A stretch of DNA of 44,853 bases from an uncultured Clostridia bacterium (GTDB lineage Bacteria; Bacillota; Clostridia; Christensenellales; UBA3700). Where the stretch lies: the NCBI GenBank assembly GCA_945992255.1, contig CAMFVQ010000035.1, forward strand, positions 1 to 44,853. The letters run 5' to 3'. The stretch's first letter is position 1, and every line of letters starts with the position of its first letter. Positions 33,803-42,090 of this stretch are shown here, piece after piece. The position numbers and the translations under genes were made by a program. The notes beneath the pieces are model-generated. The model saw nothing but the letters and a program-made list of their open reading frames with translations, was not told where the DNA came from and did not search any database.

Positions 33803-35050
33803 TTATTTATTCTTTTGTTTTCCTGTCTGGTGGAGCTTTGTTGGCAAGGTTACCTCGAAAGCTGTCCAACTCTCTCCATTGCTCTTGCAAACTATGTCAC
33901 CACCTAGCGAGAGTGCAATAGACTTGGCTATGCTAAGTCCTAGTCCAAAGCTATTGCCACTTTCGGCATGAGAGGAATCGGATTTATAAAAACGCTCGAA
34001 CACATTGTCGAGTTCCTCAGGCTTGATACCACTGCCAGAGTTGGTGACAATGAGCTTGACAAACCTTGGCGACTGAACAAGCCTACAATTTATTTCGCCA
34101 TCGGCAGGAGTGTATTTTTTGGCATTGTCGATGAGAATGGTAATGAGCTTTTCCATTTCTATCATATCACACTCGTAGGTTACATTTTGGTCAATGTCAC
34201 TGGTGAGCAAAATGTTTTTTTCGTACATTGCAGCCTCGAAAGAAAGCAGTGTGCCTTGCACGAGCTGAGTCAAATCTACTTGGTCATAGTGTTGGAGCTT
34301 TTTGCCGTTCATTTCCAAAGTGGACAACTCGAGCATTTGCAGTACGAGCGAATTCATACGGCTGAGTTGGTAGCTTGCGCTGTCCAACCATTTGTGATTT
34401 TGAAGCACAGTTTGGTCAGGTTCACTCATCACCAAGTCGAGGTTTGTTTGGGCAATGGTGAGAGGAGTTTTGAGTTCGTGAGAAGCATTGGCAACAAGTT
34501 CTTGCTGTTTTTTGAAAGCTATTTTGAGCGGTTCTACTGCACTTGCTGAGAAGATATAAGCAATCACACCAATCGCAAGAATTGTCACGAAGTATACCGC
34601 AATAAGTGTTTTGAGCAAACTTTGCAGAGAGGCATATTCGGTCGAAAAGTCATACAAGGCATATCTCAACACAGGCAGTTCGAGATAGGTGTCCTTCTTT
34701 GCACCGACCATGATAACACGCCCATTGAATTTGATGATAGAAGAGTTTTCTTGTTGGATATACTTGACCAACTCATCTAGATTGTCTTCACTGACAAAGT
34801 AGTTTTCTTTAGATGAAGCAACATCGCCATTTGGAGTTTGATAAATTGTGATACATTTTTCGTAAAAACCTGCATTGAGGGCAGTGTCAAGGTTGGTAGA
34901 CAGGGAGATTTCCAAAGATTTTTCCGCATTTTTGGTAGATGATTTTGATGCAATGCCGAATATAAAAGAAAATACAACCAGCATAAGCAATGCACACACC
35001 AGCACAGGTATGAGCCAAAACTTTATTTGCACCTTTTTGAACATATTCAT
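33803..35050 (-). CDS. Sensor histidine kinase
   Basis: 415 aa. Two membrane helices (about 12-34 and 146-168) enclose an extracytoplasmic sensor domain of about 110 residues. The H box is NASHELKTPLT with His191; the N box LIDNAKKYTP, GSGIKPEEL, ERFYKSD and GLGLSIAKSIALSLGG complete the ATPase domain. No HAMP domain is evident; only a short linker separates the second helix from the H box. The start overlaps the response regulator stop by 4 nt (ATGA), so the two are co-translated. The signal sensed is unknown. Confidence 0.93.
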   Translation of the reverse strand: MNMFKKVQIKFWLIPVLVCALLMLVVFSFIFGIASKSSTKNAEKSLEISLSTNLDTALNAGFYEKCITIYQTPNGDVASSKENYFVSEDNLDELVKYIQQENSSIIKFNGRVIMVGAKKDTYLELPVLRYALYDFSTEYASLQSLLKTLIAVYFVTILAIGVIAYIFSASAVEPLKIAFKKQQELVANASHELKTPLTIAQTNLDLVMSEPDQTVLQNHKWLDSASYQLSRMNSLVLQMLELSTLEMNGKKLQHYDQVDLTQLVQGTLLSFEAAMYEKNILLTSDIDQNVTYECDMIEMEKLITILIDNAKKYTPADGEINCRLVQSPRFVKLIVTNSGSGIKPEELDNVFERFYKSDSSHAESGNSFGLGLSIAKSIALSLGGDIVCKSNGESWTAFEVTLPTKLHQTGKQKNK

Positions 35051-35724
35051 TGTTTTGCACCCAATTGATAACCGACGCCACGGATAGAGTTGATGACAAA
35101 TGGAGCATCAATAAAAGCCAATTTTTTACGCAAAAATGATATAAAAACTTCTAGAGAATTGGACTCAAAAGTGTTGTCGAAGCCCCAAACTTTGTTTATG
35201 AGAGCTTCTTTTTCTGCCACATATCTTGGTTTTTCTAAGAAGAATCTCATGATGTCGCACTCTTTTTGGGAGAGTTTGACAGACTTTGTGCCGTGCAAGA
35301 GTTGATAGCTTGACAAGTTAAGAACGACTCCCTCATATGTCAAAGTGTTCTCAGTGGTCACATCTCCACGGCGGCGAAGCACAGCTCTTATACGAGCAAG
35401 TAGCTCTGGCGTGGAAAATGGTTTGGATAAATAGTCATCTGCCCCCATATCCAAGCCATGCACTTTGTTGGACTCCTGAGATAGGGCGGTGAGCATGATG
35501 ATTGGTGTCGCAATCTTGCTTTGTCTGAGTTCTGATAGCACCTCGAAGCCATTTTTCTTTGGCATCATCACGTCCAAAATAATCAAATCGAAGATATTTG
35601 TTTTCGCTATAGAAAGTCCTTGTTCGCCGTCATAGGCACATTCTACAGTGTATTTTTCTTTTTCTAGCACAGTAGTTAGGACTTCACATAGGCTGATAGA
35701 GTCTTCCACGAGTAGTATTCTCAT
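35047..35724 (-). CDS. OmpR/PhoB-family response regulator
   Basis: 225 aa. The receiver domain has phosphoacceptor Asp51 (LIILDVMMP), acidic pair ED and Lys101 (LSKPF). The C-terminal winged helix (about 128-223) ends VINSIRGVGYQL, typical of OmpR/PhoB. I start at ATG 35724, with AAGGAGGA upstream. Directly upstream lie two pairs of TTTAATA heptamers with 11-bp spacing, the form expected for a site bound by this protein class, so autoregulation is likely. Confidence 0.95.
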   Translation of the reverse strand: MRILLVEDSISLCEVLTTVLEKEKYTVECAYDGEQGLSIAKTNIFDLIILDVMMPKKNGFEVLSELRQSKIATPIIMLTALSQESNKVHGLDMGADDYLSKPFSTPELLARIRAVLRRRGDVTTENTLTYEGVVLNLSSYQLLHGTKSVKLSQKECDIMRFFLEKPRYVAEKEALINKVWGFDNTFESNSLEVFISFLRKKLAFIDAPFVINSIRGVGYQLGAKQ

Positions 35725-35738
35725 ATTTCCTCCTTGTC

Positions 35739-35789
35739 TATTAAACAAATATTAAAAAAATTTTTTTGGTTTTTAATACTGATTTAATA
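35739..35789. promoter_or_regulatory. Candidate response regulator operator, four TTTAATA boxes
   Basis: TATTAAA at 35739-35745 and 35750-35756, and its complement TTTAATA at 35772-35778 and 35783-35789. Each pair is a direct repeat with start-to-start distance 11 bp; the two pairs face opposite ways. OmpR/PhoB regulators bind direct repeats of this period. The site lies 15-65 bp upstream of the regulator's ATG. Confidence 0.5.
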
Positions 35790-35860
35790 TACGTCGTTTA
35801 TTATGTAGTTGTAGATAAATAGCAAACGACATAATTTTTTTCTTCATAATCTGATACTAA

Positions 35861-35885
35861 AAGCCCTAACTTGTTAGGGTTTTTT
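35861..35885. terminator. Bidirectional terminator after rlmB
   Basis: Stem CCCTAAC/GTTAGGG with loop TT, A-rich left and T-rich right. The minus-strand rlmB operon ends 3 nt away. Confidence 0.75.
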
Positions 35886-35888
35886 AGT

Positions 35889-36608
35889 TTATTTCAGTCT
35901 TTGTCTTACGATTTCATAACAAATAATACCACAGGCTACACTTGCATTGAGCGAATTGACTTTGCCGAATTGTGGAATAGACACGGTGGTGTCGCACAAT
36001 TTTTTGGTCAAAGCTTTTACACCCTCACCCTCGCTGCCTACCACCAAAGCGACATCGCCAGTGAGATGAGCATCATATAGAGTTTCGCCGTCCATATCCG
36101 CACACACAATGTTGACAAAGTTGTCTTTTAGATTACGGATAGTATCGTTGATATTGCCCACCATAGCGATAGGCAAGTGACTTGTAGCGCCTGCTGCAAC
36201 TCTTTGAACGGTAGGGGTAACTCCCACAGCACGGCGTGATGGAATAACAATGCCGTCAGCACCGCAACATTCTGCCACACGCACAATGCTACCAAGATTG
36301 TGAGGGTCAACTATGCCGTCAAGAATAATCAAGAACAAGTCGTGTCCTTTGGCTTTGGCACTCTCGATTATTTTGTCGAGAGGCGTGTATTTGAAGTCTT
36401 CACAGATTGCCACCAACCCTTGGTGTCTACCAGTTTCGGACAACTTGTCCAGCTCATTTCTGTCGACAAAAGTCAACCTAATGCGTTTGGCTTTGGCTTT
36501 GTCGATGATAGGTTGGAGATCGTGCATATTCTTGGCAACATAGAGTTTGGATATTTCAATATCGCTATCTAGCGCCTCTTTGACAGGGTTTTTTCCTTCT
36601 ATTTGCAT
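35889..36608 (-). CDS. rlmB: 23S rRNA (guanosine-2'-O)-methyltransferase RlmB-type
   Basis: 239 aa. SPOUT (SpoU) methyltransferase with an N-terminal substrate-binding domain (EGKNPVKEAL at the start) and the knot motifs LDGIVDPHNLGSIVRVAECCGADG, VVGSEGEG and IPQFGKVNSLNASVACGI. It acts on 23S G2251 in E. coli; the exact target here is inferred. Last gene of a six-gene minus operon, 9 nt after the UPF0210 gene, with a weak AAAGG site. Confidence 0.93.
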   Translation of the reverse strand: MQIEGKNPVKEALDSDIEISKLYVAKNMHDLQPIIDKAKAKRIRLTFVDRNELDKLSETGRHQGLVAICEDFKYTPLDKIIESAKAKGHDLFLIILDGIVDPHNLGSIVRVAECCGADGIVIPSRRAVGVTPTVQRVAAGATSHLPIAMVGNINDTIRNLKDNFVNIVCADMDGETLYDAHLTGDVALVVGSEGEGVKALTKKLCDTTVSIPQFGKVNSLNASVACGIICYEIVRQRLK

Positions 36609-36617
36609 AAGATACCT

Positions 36618-37967
36618 TTAGTTTTTGTTGCTGTGTAGTGGAGCAGGGATACGGCCACCACGAGAGATGAACTTGCTTGGGGAGTACTCACTGATTTTCA
36701 TAATTGGAGCACGACCGAGAAGTCCGCCGAATTTGGCATATTCGCCCACACCTTTGCCATAAACAGGGATAACTCTTACGGCAGTTGTCTTGGTGTTGAC
36801 CACACCGATTGCGATTTCGTCAGCAATGAGAGCAGAGATAACATCTGCACTTGTGTCGCCCGGGATAGCAATCATATCAAGACCAACCGAGCAAACAGCT
36901 GTCATAGCTTCGAGCTTTTCGAGGTTGAGAGCACCGATTTCGCTTGCCTTAATCATACCGGCATCTTCTGATACAGGAATGAACGCACCGCTTAGTCCGC
37001 CTACATGGCTGCTTGCCATAATACCGCCTTTCTTGACTGCATCATTGAGCATAGCAAGGGTAGCGGTTGTACCGCAAGCGCCCACGCTTTCTAGACCGAT
37101 CTCTTCCAAAATATGAGCCACACTGTCGCCCACCACTGGAGTTGGAGCAAGTGATAGGTCTACGATACCGCTTGATACGCCAAGCCTTCTGCTAGCTTCT
37201 TGGGCAACGAGTTGTCCCACACGAGTAATCTTGAAAGCAGTTTGTTTGATACATTCTGCCACTTGTGTTAGGTCACCGCTTACGCTTTCGAGAGCCGATT
37301 TGACAACACCAGGACCTGATACACCTACGTTGATGACAGCATCATCTTCACCGCTGCCTAGGAAAGCACCTGCCATGAATGGATTGTCCTCTACCGCATT
37401 GGCAAACACAACGAGCTTTGCGCAAGCTAGAGAGTCGTTGTCACGAGTGAGATATGCACACTCTTTGACAATTTTACCCATAAGTGCCACAGCATCCATA
37501 TTGATACCAGCCTTAGAAGTTGCCACGTTGACAGAAGAGCAAATCTTGTTGGTGGTGGACAAAGCCTCAGGAATAGAACGGATAAATTCTTCTTCATAAG
37601 GACTCATAGCCTTGTGTACAAGGGCAGAATATCCGCCAAGGAAGTCGATGCCGATTTCGTCAGCAATCTTGTCGAGAGTGCGAATGATTTCGAGATGACC
37701 ATGGCTTGATGCACTTACCAAACTGATAGGGGTGACAGAGATACGCTTGTTGACGATAGGCACACCAATCTCGTTGGATATATCTTCGCCGACTTTGACA
37801 ATGTTTCCAGCCTTTTTCATAATCTTGTCATAGATTTTTTGGCAAGTTTTGGTCTTGGAGTCGCTTATACAATCCATAAGCGAGATACCCATGGTGATAG
37901 TTCTCACGTCAAGGTGTTGGTGAGATACCATATTGATTGTTTCAAGAATTTCATTGTTTGTATACAT
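36618..37967 (-). CDS. UPF0210 (DUF711) PFL-like family protein
   Basis: 449 aa. Strongly conserved family of unknown biochemical role, distantly similar in fold to pyruvate formate-lyase. Visible conserved segments include [52 protein letters not shown] and [16 protein letters not shown]. It is nearly always paired with the small ACT protein, which here precedes it by 11 nt. A role in amino acid-linked regulation is only suggested by that pairing. Confidence 0.92.
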   Translation of the reverse strand: MYTNNEILETINMVSHQHLDVRTITMGISLMDCISDSKTKTCQKIYDKIMKKAGNIVKVGEDISNEIGVPIVNKRISVTPISLVSASSHGHLEIIRTLDKIADEIGIDFLGGYSALVHKAMSPYEEEFIRSIPEALSTTNKICSSVNVATSKAGINMDAVALMGKIVKECAYLTRDNDSLACAKLVVFANAVEDNPFMAGAFLGSGEDDAVINVGVSGPGVVKSALESVSGDLTQVAECIKQTAFKITRVGQLVAQEASRRLGVSSGIVDLSLAPTPVVGDSVAHILEEIGLESVGACGTTATLAMLNDAVKKGGIMASSHVGGLSGAFIPVSEDAGMIKASEIGALNLEKLEAMTAVCSVGLDMIAIPGDTSADVISALIADEIAIGVVNTKTTAVRVIPVYGKGVGEYAKFGGLLGRAPIMKISEYSPSKFISRGGRIPAPLHSNKN

Positions 37968-37978
37968 AGCGACTACCT

Positions 37979-38269
37979 TTATAGAGTTTTTGTGTTGGTT
38001 GTGAGCTTGTGCATACTTTCAAAAATGCTTTGAGATTGGATATGAATTTCCACGCCAAGTTCTTCGCCAGTAGCGGTGAGTTTGTCCTTGATTTGTGCAA
38101 AATTGAGCTTGCTTTCTCCAAGGTCAACAGCCATTATCATTGTAAAATAATTTTGCATAATTGTTTGAGAGATATCTTCGATATTTACATCGATATCACT
38201 GAGTGTAGTTGCAACTTTGGCAATGATACCTTTTTTGTCCATGCCGATTACAGAAACGATTGCTTTCAT
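37979..38269 (-). CDS. ACT domain protein, UPF0237 family
   Basis: 96 aa, two-thirds of it one ACT domain ([23 protein letters not shown]). ACT domains bind small ligands, usually amino acids, and act as sensors. Start at 38269 has AAAGGAG upstream; an in-frame extension to 38311 overlaps lepB. It forms the standard UPF0237-UPF0210 pair and lies 2 nt after lepB. Confidence 0.93.
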   Translation of the reverse strand: MKAIVSVIGMDKKGIIAKVATTLSDIDVNIEDISQTIMQNYFTMIMAVDLGESKLNFAQIKDKLTATGEELGVEIHIQSQSIFESMHKLTTNTKTL

Positions 38270-38271
38270 AT

Positions 38272-38817
38272 TTACTCCTTTGTTTTTATCAAAACTTTTC
38301 CTATTATCCAAGATTTGTTGATACAGCCGTATACATGGCTGTCGAATGAGACGTTGCGATTGTCGCCCAGCACGAAAAGCTCATCCTTTTTGACAATAAG
38401 TCCTGTGGTGGTGAGTAGTGTTTTCACCAAAGGGTCTTGATGATCGCTGTCTAGATAGTTGGGAATATATCCGCCGGATAGGGTTGTCAAATAGTTTTCT
38501 TCCAATACTTTGCCGTTGACAATCCAACCTTGTTGTTTGTCGAATAGCACGGTGTCACCCTCCATAGCAATGATTCGCTTGACAGGCGGACCTTCGCTAG
38601 TTGGGCGTTGGAAAACTATTATATCTCCGACAGACAATTTATAATTGACTTTTTGTACCCAAATTATGTCGTTGTCGTGCAATGTATCACGCATTGAGTC
38701 GCCCTCCACCCTCATAGGCGAGATGAGCCACAACAGCGAAACTATTGCCACAATAAGCACGATTATCACCAAGGTGAGAATGATATTGATGATTGTAAGC
38801 ATAGGACTTTTACTCAT
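38272..38817 (-). CDS. lepB: Signal peptidase I
   Basis: 181 aa, the Gram-positive single-anchor type. One N-terminal membrane helix (about 7-33) is followed by the catalytic Ser41 in VEGDSM and Lys80 in PPVKRIIAMEGD, with VLGDNR near the C-terminus. It cleaves signal peptides of secreted proteins on the outer face of the membrane. It overlaps the DUF951 gene by 8 nt and is followed by the ACT gene after 2 nt. Confidence 0.96.
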   Translation of the reverse strand: MSKSPMLTIINIILTLVIIVLIVAIVSLLWLISPMRVEGDSMRDTLHDNDIIWVQKVNYKLSVGDIIVFQRPTSEGPPVKRIIAMEGDTVLFDKQQGWIVNGKVLEENYLTTLSGGYIPNYLDSDHQDPLVKTLLTTTGLIVKKDELFVLGDNRNVSFDSHVYGCINKSWIIGKVLIKTKE

Positions 38818-38995
38818 TTTTATCCACCTTACTTTTTATGGATTTTTGAGCTTGCTCGCTGGTCAGCATAACAACTTTGCCACAATGTAGGCATTTTAGC
38901 TTCCAGTCCGCACCAGTGCGTACAACTTCCCATTCATTGGCACCGCAAGGGTGTTGTTTTTTTGTTTTTACTATATCCCCAATCATTATTTGCAT
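38810..38995 (-). CDS. DUF951 small zinc-ribbon-like protein
   Basis: 61 aa. Matches the DUF951/YyzM pattern: GDIVKTKKQHPCGANEWEVVRTGAD, then CLHCGKVVML with a CxxC. The function is not known. I keep ATG 38995 because family members have about five residues before GD; ATG 38986 is the alternative. It starts 1 nt after the stop of the hydrolase-like gene. A TATAAT across that stop (39001-38996) could be an internal promoter but lacks a good -35. Confidence 0.88.
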   Translation of the reverse strand: MQIMIGDIVKTKKQHPCGANEWEVVRTGADWKLKCLHCGKVVMLTSEQAQKSIKSKVDKNE

Positions 38996-38996
38996 A

Positions 38997-40643
38997 TTAT
39001 ACCCACAAAATATTGTTGATTAGCACACCGCCAATATCTTTGAAAGCCAACTTCTTGATACCTCTCCAAGACTTCATCGCCATCATATCGGCTGTCTTGA
39101 AACTTTGCAGTTCGATAGGGTGCTTTTGCCATTGCTCAGAGCCGTTGAGTTGGACTGTGGTGGTGTAGATTGTAGTTTTGTCGTTTTCTTGCACGGTGAG
39201 TTCCACTTCTAGCTCTCGCTCTTCTTGGCAGTAGCAGTCGAATTGGAACAAATTGTTCTCATCGGCAGGGTATTTGTTGTCGCCGATAGAATATGTCACG
39301 AGGTTGCCTTTGCTTGCGGTCACGCCGAGTATGTCGAACGCTCCTGCTTGCAAGCTAGGATATTCGGCAATTTCGTTTTCTTTGGATTCTTCAAGCCAAG
39401 CTTTTGTGCCGTTCTTGCGTTCATAAATTATTTGACTTTTCTTGAATGGTGCAAAGTCGATTTCTTCATCTTCTATCTCGAAACATTGGGGTAGTGATGA
39501 CATACAAAATCCGTTTTGGAAGAGGGTGTTGGCATATACAAAAATGTATTTTGTATGCTCATAAACAGGGATTTCGCCCTTACCCTTTTCGTCCAAAGTG
39601 AGCTTTCGCCAATTCCTGAGGCGAGGATTGAGTTCATCATAGCAGTAGTATGCACAATTTTCTTCAATCGGCTCTTCCTTGTCGCACTCGACTTTGACAA
39701 TGAATTTTTTGTCCACCACTCCAATATCGAGCAGTGGAGTCTTTGGCATAGGAGCTTTGAAACTTGTACGCTCCAACCATTCTGGCACGAGCATAACCGC
39801 ACTTTGGTAAATGTTGGAGGTAAGTCCTGCACAAATGCATTTGGTCACGCTTGCTTTTTCGGCAACGATATTGAGAGTGTTTTCAAGTCTGTCCACAGGG
39901 GTTAGGTCGCAATTGGTAGTGCCTACAAATAGTGTAGGGCATTTTACCAGTTTGGCATAAGTTTGGGAAGCGCAACCTGTCAACCACCTTTCTCGCTCAT
40001 CAGTGAGTTCGATATCTTTTTCGCTGAATTTGTGAAAGTTGGCATATTCTTTCCAGCCTGCATTGAACACAGCAATCAAACCATTTACACGGCTGTCGGT
40101 TGCGGCAGTTTGCCAAGCAATGTCAGCTCCACGCCTAAGTCCTAGGATATAAATCAAGCTGTCTTTGCCAATGAGTTGTTGGGCAAGAGAAATCACCCTT
40201 CTGCATACCTTTGTCCACACGAACACGCAGGTATCTTTGGCTGTCGGAATGGCATAGTCTAGGTGTTTGCCTGCATGCAAAAGGTTGGCATAGTCTACGC
40301 TAGGCGGATAAATGGTGTGCGGAAGGTCGTTTTGCATATCGCCACGATAATCAAAATAAAGCACGCCAAACTCGTGTTTGACAATGCTAGACAGGTCAGA
40401 TTCCAACAATTTGCCGGCATGACCGTCAGCTATGATAACCATTTTTTTGCATTTAATTTTTGGCAAAAAGCCGTGAAAAAAGATACGAATTGTGCCGTCT
40501 GCATAAGTATCGCCATTGAAATAGCCTTTGATAGAATAAAACTCCCCCAAGTCCTTGTATTCTTGAAATGCTATTTGCAAGGTTGTACTATCAGGATTGT
40601 AGTCTGCCCACAGTTGGTTGGGCGTCAAAATAATATTGTCCAT
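38997..40643 (-). CDS. Alpha/beta-hydrolase-fold protein, nucleophile missing
   Basis: 548 aa. An N-terminal beta region (1-65), an alpha/beta-hydrolase core (about 66-330) and a C-terminal beta domain (about 440-548) that reads like a carbohydrate-binding sandwich. The core resembles acetyl-xylan-esterase-type hydrolases: GVLYFDYRGD, the elbow LGLRRGADIAWQTAATDSRV, and CPTLFVGTTNCDLTPVDRL. The elbow G-x-S-x-G has Arg170 for Ser (codon AGG, one base from AGC/AGT), and I find no His at the usual late position (ICAGLTSNI). Catalysis by the classical triad is therefore unlikely. No signal peptide. I start at ATG 40643; the frame upstream to 40865 is non-coding in character. TATAAT lies 6 nt before the ATG with no Shine-Dalgarno, so it is probably leaderless. 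First gene of the lepB operon. Confidence 0.8.
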   Translation of the reverse strand: MDNIILTPNQLWADYNPDSTTLQIAFQEYKDLGEFYSIKGYFNGDTYADGTIRIFFHGFLPKIKCKKMVIIADGHAGKLLESDLSSIVKHEFGVLYFDYRGDMQNDLPHTIYPPSVDYANLLHAGKHLDYAIPTAKDTCVFVWTKVCRRVISLAQQLIGKDSLIYILGLRRGADIAWQTAATDSRVNGLIAVFNAGWKEYANFHKFSEKDIELTDERERWLTGCASQTYAKLVKCPTLFVGTTNCDLTPVDRLENTLNIVAEKASVTKCICAGLTSNIYQSAVMLVPEWLERTSFKAPMPKTPLLDIGVVDKKFIVKVECDKEEPIEENCAYYCYDELNPRLRNWRKLTLDEKGKGEIPVYEHTKYIFVYANTLFQNGFCMSSLPQCFEIEDEEIDFAPFKKSQIIYERKNGTKAWLEESKENEIAEYPSLQAGAFDILGVTASKGNLVTYSIGDNKYPADENNLFQFDCYCQEERELEVELTVQENDKTTIYTTTVQLNGSEQWQKHPIELQSFKTADMMAMKSWRGIKKLAFKDIGGVLINNILWV

Positions 40644-40649
40644 ATAAGC

Positions 40650-40678
40650 ATTATAATATTTTGGAGTAGAAAATGCAA
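40650..40678 (-). promoter_or_regulatory. Promoter of the hydrolase-lepB-rlmB operon, leaderless type
   Basis: On the minus strand TTGCAT (40678-40673), 17-bp spacer, TATAAT (40655-40650), then GCTTAT and ATG. Confidence 0.75.
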
Positions 40679-40730
40679 CAAAAGTATTATTTATTTTTAT
40701 TTTCATATATATTATTAAGGAGAATCGACC

Positions 40731-41192
40731 ATGTATGATGATTTTAGAATGCCCACAGATGACCAAATAGAGATGATGAGAAAAGCATACGACACCTCCA
40801 ATATGCAAGATAAACCATGTGTTTTGCCCATATTTTTGAGTCACAACCTGTCCAAACTTGGACAAATGACAAGCACTCAGTCACGCATAGTGGGCAAAAT
40901 TCGTACCCTATCTTCCAATGCTCGCACTCGCCAAATTGGGCGACAAATACAGTCAATATTGTCCGAAAACTCGATACATATCGCCCAAAATACAATCATC
41001 GCTATACAACAGAGTGATGTCAAACTTGATGATATTGGGGTAAAAGTTTTGTTCGGCAACTTGTTCGAGATTGTGTCAGATAGCCTTGATATACTTTGCA
41101 AAATGTTGGATATGACAGACAATATGATATTGAGAGATATGTTGCTAAGACAGCTCGCCGTGTCTACACTTTGTCAAATATTGTATTTGTGA
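40731..41192 (+). CDS. Hypothetical protein, helical
   Basis: 153 aa, not recognised. AAGGAGA stands 7 nt before the ATG. The sequence has no signal peptide or membrane helix; it reads as mostly helical, with a hydrophilic N-terminal third and a leucine/isoleucine-rich C-terminal part (LFEIVSDSLDILCKMLDMTD...MLLRQLAVSTLCQ) that could form a helical bundle. It is divergent from the hydrolase-like operon and about 100 nt before the next gene. A TCGATACATATCG repeat copy (40971-40983) lies inside the frame, encoding SIHI. Confidence 0.65.
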   Translation: MYDDFRMPTDDQIEMMRKAYDTSNMQDKPCVLPIFLSHNLSKLGQMTSTQSRIVGKIRTLSSNARTRQIGRQIQSILSENSIHIAQNTIIAIQQSDVKLDDIGVKVLFGNLFEIVSDSLDILCKMLDMTDNMILRDMLLRQLAVSTLCQILYL

Positions 41193-41298
41193 GGGGTGTA
41201 TTTTCGCCAAAGATTGTCTAAATTTTTTGTAAGGTAAAAGAAAATTTATTGAAAAATACTATTTTTTGTTTTATAATATACAAAACAAAGGAGTATTT

Positions 41299-42090
41299 AT
41301 GGCGAGCAGAGCAAAGAAAAAAAACGGCACAGAGGCCAAAGAAGAAGCTAAGAAAAATCTTTTGCTAGACAAAGCAATTCAAGAGCGAGAAAAACATTCT
41401 AGACAAGTTCCGTTTGTTATGCTTGTGGGATTGTTGTTGATACTTGTATGTTTTTGTATACCATTCACTGGCATAAGTGTAAAGTTGTCGAACAGTGAGC
41501 TTAGCGAAATGATGGGTTCGTCTGGCTCTGATTCGAGTGAAGAAACGACTACCACGACCAATCAATATACAGAGTTCGGCAAGTCTTTTAGCTTGGTGAC
41601 AATTATGTTTGCACCTGTCAATATGAGCGGACTCGGCGGCGATGATTGGTTAGGCTTTATGACAACTCAAATGATAGAAAATGCCTCCAACAAAGAGCTT
41701 ATGTCCAGCATTGTTCAAAATTTTATCAACGCCAAATACTCCGACAACGACAAAGAAATGTTCGCCAAAGTTATGAACGTCCAACTTTTTGTCGCATATG
41801 TCATGGCAGTATTTTGGATAGTGCTTGTCGTGATGGCTTGCATTGTGGGAACAAGAGGCAAGGGTGTGCTCACATTGTTGGTGGTAAGTTGTGTATTTGC
41901 CCTCATCAGTGTGGTAGAAATGCTTACTTTGATGATAATATCGCTTTCAGGAGTGGCAGGCAGTTCGTTTGTTACCAATGTTGGCGCATATTTTATGACA
42001 ATAGTTGGTGTAGGAATGAGCCTTATGCTCGCAAGAAATCTTATGCTGATTCGTGAGCAAAACAAAACTATAAAGGAGCTCGAGAAATGA
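41299..42090 (+). CDS. Hypothetical membrane protein with four helices
   Basis: 263 aa, not recognised. A basic cytoplasmic N-terminus (about 1-36, rich in Lys and Glu) leads to a first membrane helix (VPFVMLVGLLLILVCFCIPF), an outside region of about 110 residues with a Ser/Thr-rich patch (SSGSDSSEETTTTT), and three more helices (about 160-182, 188-212, 222-245). A short Lys/Glu coil ends it. AAAGGAG precedes ATG 41299; the earlier in-frame start at 41266 has no site. It overlaps the next gene by 4 nt (ATGA), so the pair is co-translated. Confidence 0.75.
   Translation: MASRAKKKNGTEAKEEAKKNLLLDKAIQEREKHSRQVPFVMLVGLLLILVCFCIPFTGISVKLSNSELSEMMGSSGSDSSEETTTTTNQYTEFGKSFSLVTIMFAPVNMSGLGGDDWLGFMTTQMIENASNKELMSSIVQNFINAKYSDNDKEMFAKVMNVQLFVAYVMAVFWIVLVVMACIVGTRGKGVLTLLVVSCVFALISVVEMLTLMIISLSGVAGSSFVTNVGAYFMTIVGVGMSLMLARNLMLIREQNKTIKELEK

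Noticed and set aside
33713-33907. 64-codon plus-strand frame with a hydrophobic stretch after rsmI
   Set aside because: It lies past the operon terminator, overlaps the histidine kinase gene antisense and has no ribosome site.
33968-34549. 193-codon plus-strand frame inside the histidine kinase gene
   Set aside because: It mirrors the coding bias of the kinase gene and has no start signals.
38996-39001. TATAAT directly before the DUF951 start as a further leaderless promoter
   Set aside because: It overlaps the stop codon of the upstream gene, the distance to ATG is 0 (or 9 to the next ATG) and no -35 fits; translational coupling explains the start better.
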